From: Metabacillus idriensis
GTDB taxonomy: Bacteria; Bacillota; Bacilli; Bacillales; Bacillaceae
Length of the DNA stretch: 64,000 bases
Assembly (NCBI RefSeq): GCF_009674765.1
Contig: NZ_WKKF01000001.1
Coordinates: 744,001-808,000, forward strand
Reading direction: 5' to 3'
In this document: positions 58,236 through 64,000 of the stretch, one piece after another
Layout of the letters: each line of letters opens with the position of its first letter
Position numbering within the stretch: position 1 is the first letter of the stretch
The notes under the pieces: generated by a model
Told to the model about the DNA's origin: nothing
Databases searched by the model: none
Seen by the model: the letters and a program-made list of their open reading frames with translations, nothing else
Program-made: the position numbers and the translations under genes

Positions 58236-59093
58236 TTGACGACGATTCGAAAACCAGATCAGACATTAGCCTGTTTCAGTGAATATGATTCATTAAAGAA
58301 GGTGCTAGTCTGTCAGCCAAACTATATGCGAATTACGGAAGTTATAAATGAAACACAGCGGCATTATGCCGATGAAAATATTAACGTCCGGCTTGCCGTC
58401 AGCCAGCATCAGGAGTTTGTCAAAACATTAGAAGAAAATGGAGCGGAAGTAATCACGCTCACTCCTTACGAGAAGTACCCTGAGCAAGTGTTCACCCGTG
58501 ACATCGGCTTCACTTTGGGCAAAACCGTTTTTGTATCCGAAATGGGCCAGGACATCAGACAGGGTGAGGAAGAAGTGCTCCGCAGCTGGCTTGACGCACA
58601 GGGTTATCCCATGCAATGCCTGAAAGAACACCGGATTGAAGGCGGAGACGTCATCATTGACAGAACGGCTATTTTCGTAGGAGTAAGTGACAGAACGTGC
58701 ATGAACGCGATCGAAAAACTGCAGTCGCTCGTTCCCGCCTTTGAAGTTATTCCTGTTCCAATCAATGAAAAATACCTGCATCTCGACTGCGTATTTAATG
58801 TCCTCTCAGAAACGGAAGCCCTTGTCTTCCCAGAAGCCTTGGAAGAAAAAGAACTGAAAATGCTTAGAAAACGCTACAATTTAATCGAAGTAACGGAAGC
58901 TGAGCAATTCACTATGGGCACAAATGTCCTGTCGATCGGCGATAAAAAAATCATCAGTCTTCCTGTTAATCAAAATGTAAATGGGCAGCTCAGAGACAGA
59001 GGATACGATGTTATTGAAGTAGATATTACTGAAATCATCAAATCTGGCGGTTCATTTAGATGCTGCACGCTTCCGATTTTGAGAACGGTCTAA
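58236..59093 (+). CDS. Amidinotransferase/DDAH-family hydrolase (YkgA-like)
   Basis: The start is taken as TTG 58236, with GGGGG eight bases upstream; ATG 58221 is an alternative. The 285-residue pentein-fold protein has RKPDQTLACFSEYDSLKKVLVC, the guanidine-binding region EQVFTRDIGFTLG, EGGDVIIDRTAIFVG, catalytic His in YLHLDCVFNVL and catalytic Cys in GGSFRCCTLPI near the C-terminus. DDAH-like enzymes hydrolyse dimethylarginine or deiminate/transfer amidino groups. In B. subtilis the relative ykgA is next to pgl; here the pair is split. Exact substrate unassigned. Confidence 0.8.
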   Translation: MTTIRKPDQTLACFSEYDSLKKVLVCQPNYMRITEVINETQRHYADENINVRLAVSQHQEFVKTLEENGAEVITLTPYEKYPEQVFTRDIGFTLGKTVFVSEMGQDIRQGEEEVLRSWLDAQGYPMQCLKEHRIEGGDVIIDRTAIFVGVSDRTCMNAIEKLQSLVPAFEVIPVPINEKYLHLDCVFNVLSETEALVFPEALEEKELKMLRKRYNLIEVTEAEQFTMGTNVLSIGDKKIISLPVNQNVNGQLRDRGYDVIEVDITEIIKSGGSFRCCTLPILRTV

Positions 59094-59104
59094 AGGATAG
59101 TAGA

Positions 59105-59136
59105 GCCGGCCTGCTTACTTGAGCAGCCGGTTTTTT
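59105..59136 (+). terminator. Terminator after the DDAH-family gene
   Basis: CCGGCCTGCT and AGCAGCCGG pair with one bulged C, followed by TTTTTT. Confidence 0.8.
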
Positions 59137-59190
59137 CTGCCTGAGATAGAGTTAGTAAATTTACTATAAAAGACAATGAAATAAACACTC

Positions 59191-59237
59191 TGGACATTCA
59201 GCGCAATTGTCTGTATACTCAACTTAAACGATTAAGT
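59191..59237 (+). promoter_or_regulatory. Sigma-A promoter and LacI-type operator upstream of the LacI gene
   Basis: TGGACA (59191-59196), 17 bp and TATACT (59214-59219) form a sigma-A promoter. The near-palindrome ACTTAAACGATTAAGT (59222-59237) follows the start site, where a LacI protein would block transcription. A closely similar palindrome lies at 60194, in front of the next gene. The pair implies autoregulation and co-regulation. Confidence 0.75.
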
Positions 59238-59253
59238 GGAAATGGTGAAAGAA

Positions 59254-60171
59254 ATGAAAAAAGCAACAATGAAAGATATTGCGGCTGAAGCGAATGTTTC
59301 GGTTGCGACTGTGAGCTACGTCTTAAATAACGCAGAAAATCAATCAATTCCAGCAGAGACAAAGGAACGTGTGCTGCAGATTGCAAAGAAATTGAATTAT
59401 GTGCCTAACCTTGCTGCAAGATCACTTGTTAAGCAAAAAACGGGGTTAATCGGAATTCTCTTAAACCGCTCTGCACATGAAGGGGTTTGGCGACGAGCGC
59501 ATCACGCCGAGTTTATTTTTGAGCTTGAGCAGCTGCTGACAAAACAGGGTTATCACGTTGTGCTCTCTAGTATTGATGTGGAAAAACCCAATCTGGAGAT
59601 TATCGCAGAACGAAAACTGGATGGCGTTTTCTTGATTGATGTCCGGGAAGATTTTTTCTACAGCATTTCAAAAACGGTACCGACAGGAGTTCCGCTCGTG
59701 CTCGTCGACAGTGTAATTGATGATGAACTTTTTTACAAGGTTATGTATGATTATCTGGGAGCTTTTTCAGCTGCAAAAAACCAGCTGGAACGAGAATCCG
59801 CCGTTTTAATTATGGAGAAGTTTCACAACGCTGGACTTACTGAGCAAATTAAAAAGGCATCAGGGCTTGCTGAAGAAAATATTCATCTGATGGAGAATGA
59901 AAAAAGCCTTGCTGATTTTTTGGCAATGAACAGCGATCGATCAGCGATTATTCTCAACGAATTTTTGGCAGGCACTGTTTCGAAATACCGGAACATTGAG
60001 GGTGATGCCGTAATCTGTACATCCAATTGTCCGGAGATCCTTCCTGCCGAAGCAAAAACCGTTTTATTTAAAAATTCGAAAGCAACGATTGCTTTCCAGG
60101 TTTTATCTGATCTCATTAAAGATAATCGAGGTCTGCATTTAGAAAAATACACGTATTTACCGGCAGAGTAG
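59254..60171 (+). CDS. LacI-family repressor of the maltodextrin unit
   Basis: Start chosen at ATG 59254 (GGTGAAAG upstream; a GTG at 59236 lies inside the operator). The 305-residue protein begins KKATMKDIAAEANVSVATVSYVLNN (split), with the LacI helix-turn-helix at about 6-25. The remainder is a periplasmic-binding-like sugar domain (LVKQKTGLIGILL, LDGVFLIDVRE, GVPLVLVDSV). It is short for LacI (usually 330 or more), and the C-terminal part is divergent. It likely senses a maltodextrin or cyclodextrin product and controls the neighbouring cyclomaltodextrinase. Confidence 0.85.
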   Translation: MKKATMKDIAAEANVSVATVSYVLNNAENQSIPAETKERVLQIAKKLNYVPNLAARSLVKQKTGLIGILLNRSAHEGVWRRAHHAEFIFELEQLLTKQGYHVVLSSIDVEKPNLEIIAERKLDGVFLIDVREDFFYSISKTVPTGVPLVLVDSVIDDELFYKVMYDYLGAFSAAKNQLERESAVLIMEKFHNAGLTEQIKKASGLAEENIHLMENEKSLADFLAMNSDRSAIILNEFLAGTVSKYRNIEGDAVICTSNCPEILPAEAKTVLFKNSKATIAFQVLSDLIKDNRGLHLEKYTYLPAE

Positions 60172-60193
60172 CTTCTGCTTTTTTCTACCGTTG

Positions 60194-60207
60194 CTTAAAC
60201 GTTTAAG
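60194..60207. promoter_or_regulatory. LacI-type operator upstream of the cyclomaltodextrinase
   Basis: CTTAAACGTTTAAG is a perfect 14-bp palindrome with the central CG of LacI-family operators. It differs at one base from the 59223-59236 site. It is 22 bp before the cyclomaltodextrinase start. Confidence 0.8.
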
Positions 60208-60229
60208 TCGATAATTGGGGGAATTGAAA

Positions 60230-61996
60230 ATGATGTTAAAAGAAGCGGTTTACCACCGTCCAAAAAATAATTTTGCATACGCATATGATAAAGATACGCT
60301 GCACATCCGTCTGCAGACAAAGAAAAATGATGCCGAAAAGGTGAATTTGATCTGGGGGGATCCGTTTACTTGGGAGCAGGAGAGTGAAGGAGTCTGGAAA
60401 TGGAAGTCAGAAAAGCATATCGAGATGACTTTGCTTGGAAAGACTGAACTTTACGATATATGGACGGTTGCTGTTAAACCTCCCCACAGACGTTTGAAGT
60501 ATGGGTTTGAGATGATATCAGGCGACCAAACGCTGATTTATACAGAGCAGGGTTTTCTTGATAAAAAACCGCAGGATCATAACGGCTACTATTTTACATT
60601 TCCATATATTAATGAAGAAGACATCTTCACTGCACCTTCATGGGTAAAGGACACTGTCTGGTATCAGATTTTCCCGGAACGCTTTGCAAATGGAGACGCT
60701 GCACTTAATCCGAATGGTGCTTTACTATGGGGCAGTAAAGAGCCAACAGCAGCGAACAGCTTTGGAGGTGACTTTGAAGGGGTCATTCAACATATTGATT
60801 ACCTTGTGAAGCTTGGCATTACAGGAATCTATTTCACCCCTATTTTTAAAGCGTTTTCGAATCATAAGTACGATACGATTGACTATTTGGAAATTGATCC
60901 GCAGTTTGGGGATAAAGAAACGTTTAAGAGATTAATTAAGGTTTGTCATGAAAACGGCATTAAAGTCATGCTTGATGCGGTATTTAATCATTGCGGCTAT
61001 GAGTTTCCGCCGTTTCAGGATGTGGTCGTAAACGGCGAAGCATCCAAGTATAAAGATTGGTTCCACATTGATCAGTTTCCTCTGAAAAAAGACGGCAAGG
61101 TTCATTATGAAACGTTTGGATTCTCGGAAAATATGCCGAAGCTCAGAACAGGGAATCCTGAAGTGCGGGAATATCTGCTTGAGGTTGGACGCTACTGGGT
61201 AAAGGAATTTGGCATTGACGGATGGAGACTAGATGTAGCAAATGAGGTATCGCATGACTTCTGGCGCGAGTTCCGTAAAGAAATCAAAGCCATCGATCCT
61301 GAGGTTTATATTTTGGGAGAAGTGTGGCATGATGCTATGCCGTGGCTGCAGGGCGATCAATTTGATGCGGTCATGAATTACCCATACACAAGCGTTGCAA
61401 TCGACTATTTTGCTCACGGAAAAGTAACAGCATCAGAATTTATAAACCGAACGTCGGAAGCGCTTCTTATGTATCCTGAGCAAGTGTCGGAGGTTGCCTT
61501 TAACTTGCTGGGAAGTCATGACACCCCTCGTATTGCTACTGTCTGCGGGGAAAATACAGATAAAGTGAAGCAGCTTTTCGCTTTTCTGCTCTCATCCCCG
61601 GGCGCACCATGCATTTATTATGGGGATGAAATCGGCATGACAGGTGTGATGGATCCTGGCTGCCGCAAGTGCATGATCTGGGATGAAGAGAAACAGGACA
61701 GCGATTTATTGAACTTTATTTCTCAGATGATTGATCTTCGTAAAAATAATTCGGCATTCGGCAACAAGGGGAAAATCCAATTTGTGGAGGCAGGCATTAA
61801 AGATGAATTTGTCATGTATAAAAAAATGTATAACGATGAAAAGATCCTGTTCATCTTAAACGGGGCAGATCATCCAATTGAGGTTTCTCTTCCAAAGGGA
61901 ATGAAGAAGTCAGCATGTCTGTTAACAGGTCGGGAGATTTCTGCATCAACGGCTGCACTGGAAGCTCATGGGCTCAGCATCATCTCATATAAATAA
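60230..61996 (+). CDS. Cyclomaltodextrinase / neopullulanase (GH13)
   Basis: Start ATG 60230 with GGGGGAA seven bases upstream; 588 residues, the family length. N-terminal CBM34-like beta domain (about 1-125), then the GH13 barrel from about WYQIFPERFANGDAALNP. Catalytic residues: nucleophile Asp335 (DGWRLDVANEVSH), acid/base Glu364 (LGEVWHDAMPW) and Asp431 (LLGSHDTPR). MLDAVFNHCGYEFPPFQDV is the family's extra motif. It hydrolyses cyclodextrins, pullulan and maltodextrins; no signal peptide, so it is intracellular. A LacI regulator and operator precede it. Confidence 0.9.
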   Translation: MMLKEAVYHRPKNNFAYAYDKDTLHIRLQTKKNDAEKVNLIWGDPFTWEQESEGVWKWKSEKHIEMTLLGKTELYDIWTVAVKPPHRRLKYGFEMISGDQTLIYTEQGFLDKKPQDHNGYYFTFPYINEEDIFTAPSWVKDTVWYQIFPERFANGDAALNPNGALLWGSKEPTAANSFGGDFEGVIQHIDYLVKLGITGIYFTPIFKAFSNHKYDTIDYLEIDPQFGDKETFKRLIKVCHENGIKVMLDAVFNHCGYEFPPFQDVVVNGEASKYKDWFHIDQFPLKKDGKVHYETFGFSENMPKLRTGNPEVREYLLEVGRYWVKEFGIDGWRLDVANEVSHDFWREFRKEIKAIDPEVYILGEVWHDAMPWLQGDQFDAVMNYPYTSVAIDYFAHGKVTASEFINRTSEALLMYPEQVSEVAFNLLGSHDTPRIATVCGENTDKVKQLFAFLLSSPGAPCIYYGDEIGMTGVMDPGCRKCMIWDEEKQDSDLLNFISQMIDLRKNNSAFGNKGKIQFVEAGIKDEFVMYKKMYNDEKILFILNGADHPIEVSLPKGMKKSACLLTGREISASTAALEAHGLSIISYK

Positions 61997-62005
61997 GATC
62001 AACCA

Positions 62006-62037
62006 GCCGATTCCCCAATACGGAGAATCGGTTTTCC
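62006..62037 (+). terminator. Terminator after the cyclomaltodextrinase gene
   Basis: CCGATTCCCC and GGAGAATCGG pair with a mismatch, followed by TTTT. Confidence 0.75.
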
Positions 62038-62099
62038 TATTTTAAGAATGCCTGAAACTGCTATAATATAGAAAAAGCAACCAAAAGGGGAGAATTCTT

Positions 62100-63134
62100 T
62101 TGAATGAAACGATGCAGCTGATCAAAGAACTCGTATCCATACCGAGTCCATCAGGAAATACAAATGAAGTGATTACATATGTAGAAAACTATTTAGCAGA
62201 TTGTCAAATAGAGACGAGGCGCAACCGCAAAGGCGGACTGCTTGCAACAATTCCAGGAAGAGACAATTCCCATCACCGCATGCTGACAGCGCACGTTGAT
62301 ACTCTGGGGGCAATTGTAAAAGAAATCAAAGCGAGCGGGCGGCTCTCGATTGATTTAATCGGCGGTTTTAACTTCAACTCGATTGAAGGGGAATACTGCA
62401 AAATCGAATCCTCATCAGGCAAGATGTTTACAGGAACGATTTTGATGCATCAGACCTCTGTTCACGTCTACAAAGATGCTGGCAAAGCAGAACGGAATCA
62501 GGCCAACATGGAAATCCGCCTTGATGAAGTCGTGAAAAACGCGGAGGATGTACGCGCGCTCGGCATTGAAGTCGGAGATTTTGTTTCTTTTGACCCTCGA
62601 GTAGAAATCACGGGAAATGGCTTTATCAAATCCCGCCATTTAGACGATAAAGCAAGTGTTGCTCTTTTGCTTCAGCTTATGAAACAAATTAAGGAAGAGA
62701 AATTGCTGCTTCCGTATACAACTCATTTTTTAATTTCAAATAACGAGGAAATCGGCTACGGCGGAAACTCCAATATTACCCCTGAAACCGTGGAATATTT
62801 AGCTGTTGATATGGGAGCGATGGGAGACGGGCAGTCAACGGATGAATACACCGTTTCCATTTGTGTGAAAGACGCAAGCGGTCCCTATCATTATGAGCTC
62901 CGCAAAAACTTAACGAATCTGGCGAAGGAGCATAGCATCGGCTATCAATTAGATATTTATCCGTATTATGGCTCAGATGCTTCAGCTGCAATCCGTTCCG
63001 GCCATGATATTGTGCACGGATTGATCGGACCGGGAATCGACTCCTCACATGCGTTTGAGCGCACTCATAAAGATTCCCTTGAAAATACGGCAAAGCTCCT
63101 TTATCACTATGTGAAATCGGATATGGTGCTGTAA
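62100..63134 (+). CDS. M42-family aminopeptidase
   Basis: A 344-residue cytosolic metallopeptidase, TTG start 62100 with AAGGGGAG upstream. Metal ligands of the di-metal site are visible: His in LTAHVDTLG, Asp in SRHLDDKAS, the Glu pair in SNNEEIGYGG, Asp in LAVDMGAMG, and His in GIDSSHAFERTH. The family includes glutamyl aminopeptidases and TET-type peptidases that trim peptides from the N-terminus. The sequence cannot fix specificity. It is followed by a terminator, so it is monocistronic. Confidence 0.88.
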   Translation: MNETMQLIKELVSIPSPSGNTNEVITYVENYLADCQIETRRNRKGGLLATIPGRDNSHHRMLTAHVDTLGAIVKEIKASGRLSIDLIGGFNFNSIEGEYCKIESSSGKMFTGTILMHQTSVHVYKDAGKAERNQANMEIRLDEVVKNAEDVRALGIEVGDFVSFDPRVEITGNGFIKSRHLDDKASVALLLQLMKQIKEEKLLLPYTTHFLISNNEEIGYGGNSNITPETVEYLAVDMGAMGDGQSTDEYTVSICVKDASGPYHYELRKNLTNLAKEHSIGYQLDIYPYYGSDASAAIRSGHDIVHGLIGPGIDSSHAFERTHKDSLENTAKLLYHYVKSDMVL

Positions 63135-63156
63135 AAGAATAGGTTCATACTGACGG

Positions 63157-63183
63157 GGAGCTGCGGATAGCAGCTCCTTGTTT
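63157..63183 (+). terminator. Terminator after the M42 peptidase gene
   Basis: GGAGCTGC (63157-63164) and GCAGCTCC (63170-63177) plus TTGTTT, 22 bp after the stop codon. Confidence 0.8.
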
Positions 63184-63282
63184 AAATCTACCTTAATTAT
63201 ATAGAAATCTTTACCAAAAATGGGGTTTCTGTGTTTTAATAGAAACTGTAAATATTATGAATCTATTAAGCGGAGGTTTCAA

Positions 63283-64000
63283 ATGACGAAAAGAAAGTTT
63301 AGCAGTTTCATGGCAGTCATTCTGATTTTTGCCCTGTTTTTCAGTCAGTTTCCTTTAAAGGATGTTTTGGCCGCAGAAGCAGATGTGCCGAAAGAAGAAG
63401 CCAAATTAACCATTTCAGAACCAGTTGAAGGTTTGTTTGAGGAATCGGAACAAGTACATTGGTACACAGTTGATCCAACTCAAGCAGAAATAAAAGATTA
63501 CACACATTTGCGCATGAAGCTTCAATCTGAAGCTGAACTCAATGTAACGGTATACTCCAGCCTCGAAAATGCAATTGATAATCGTGCATTCGACAGATAC
63601 ATGGGGTATTCTTACGCCGATCAGCCGGCTGTTATTGATTTTCCGGTAGCATGGGCTGGACCTTTTTATATTAAGGTAGAGCATTATGCCATGGAAGAGG
63701 AATACATAGAAGAAGAGATGACGATTGAAGCAGAAGAGGAAGAGCCGTCCATGCCTGCCGCTTCATATACAATCAGCTATGATGGAGTCACACTTCCTCC
63801 TTCTGAATATGCAAGCACAGAAGAATGCCCGGCTGAGCTTAGCACAAAAGAAAGAGAAAACGGCAAAGCTATTTTAAAAGATTTGAGAAGCATTCGTGAA
63901 GATGTCCTTGCTAAAACAGAAAATGGAAAAGAACTGTCTTCCATGTATTACAAGATTGCTCCATTTTTAAGCACGAAAATGGTTTTCAGCAAGACGATCC
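63283..64000 (+). CDS. Start of a large secreted protein (truncated at window edge)
   Basis: ATG 63283 follows AGCGGAGG, and the frame stays open to the end of the window (about 239 codons). The N-terminus TKRKFSSFMAVILIFALFF is a signal peptide, with likely cleavage near VLA-AEA. The mature part has a beta-rich first domain (about 45-150, HWYTVDPTQAEIKDYTHLRM; PPC-like in appearance), then an acidic run of Glu (EEEYIEEEMTIEAEEEEP) and a further domain from about 190. An extracellular or cell-wall enzyme is likely, possibly a protease pro-region, but no catalytic motif is visible in this portion. Confidence 0.6.
   Translation, partial: MTKRKFSSFMAVILIFALFFSQFPLKDVLAAEADVPKEEAKLTISEPVEGLFEESEQVHWYTVDPTQAEIKDYTHLRMKLQSEAELNVTVYSSLENAIDNRAFDRYMGYSYADQPAVIDFPVAWAGPFYIKVEHYAMEEEYIEEEMTIEAEEEEPSMPAASYTISYDGVTLPPSEYASTEECPAELSTKERENGKAILKDLRSIREDVLAKTENGKELSSMYYKIAPFLSTKMVFSKTI

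Noticed and set aside
1-64000. tRNA, rRNA, prophage or transposase genes
   Set aside because: None seen; no cloverleaf, 16S/23S segment or transposase motif was recognised on either strand.

Overview
The window comes from a Gram-positive, low- to moderate-GC member of the Bacillaceae (Bacillus sensu lato; genus not resolved). The evidence is strong Shine-Dalgarno sites with frequent GTG/TTG starts, a dpp-ykf operon in the same order as in Bacillus subtilis and preceded by a CodY-box match, a consensus CcpA cre site, an RsbR-type stressosome protein, a sporulation-kinase-like histidine kinase, CtaM (YozB), a class III/IV PHA synthase and a dispersed GC-rich intergenic element. No rRNA, tRNA, CRISPR array, intact transposase or prophage was seen.

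Layout. 1-6.5 kb: small membrane proteins, an ArsR-type regulator, an array of about nine 52-bp tandem repeats, 6-phosphogluconolactonase, a polyhydroxyalkanoate mini-operon (SDR, coiled-coil protein, PhaC) and an RsbR paralogue. 6.8-21.9 kb: a 15-kb catabolic island with a TetR regulator, acyl-CoA ligase, an ACAD10/11-type dehydrogenase, an MDR oxidoreductase, three crotonases, a TRAP transporter, a ComB-like phosphatase, an aminoglycoside-phosphotransferase-fold kinase, thiolase, an NPD-type flavoprotein and a 3-hydroxyacyl-CoA dehydrogenase. It starts with a promoter/operator and a cre site. 22.2-34.8 kb: a DUF3900-type protein, an AcuI-like reductase, an acyl-CoA dehydrogenase, DUF3870 plus a sigma-54 activator, ctaM, an accessory AT-rich patch with a frameshifted GNAT gene, an Ada-AlkA fusion and an ECF sigma/anti-sigma pair. 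35-45 kb: a second complete beta-oxidation operon behind a consensus sigma-54 promoter with repeated upstream inverted repeats. 45.4-55.6 kb: dppABCDE-ykfABCD with an appended SxxK hydrolase. 55.6-64 kb: a 400-bp MITE-like element, a degenerate metalloprotease-like protein, a sporulation-kinase-like sensor, a DDAH-family enzyme, a LacI regulator with a cyclomaltodextrinase, an M42 aminopeptidase and the start of a large secreted protein.

How the genes work together. The strongest candidate for a little-described system is the island at 6.8-21.9 kb. A sugar-kinase-like APH protein and a stand-alone dehydrogenase carrying the ACAD10/11 signature (Asp-Gly-Pro-Asp in place of Glu-Gly-Thr) occur with an acyl-CoA ligase, as in the levulinate (Lva) pathway and the fused vertebrate ACAD10/ACAD11 proteins. 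That points to catabolism of a hydroxylated (probably 4-hydroxy) carboxylic acid through a phosphorylated acyl-CoA, fed by a dedicated TRAP importer and repressed by glucose through CcpA. Two of its three crotonases lack both hydratase glutamates and resemble enoyl-CoA isomerases. The 35-45 kb operon appears to be a separate beta-oxidation route under sigma-54 control, with its likely activator 7 kb upstream. The dpp-ykf operon imports and dismantles murein peptides.
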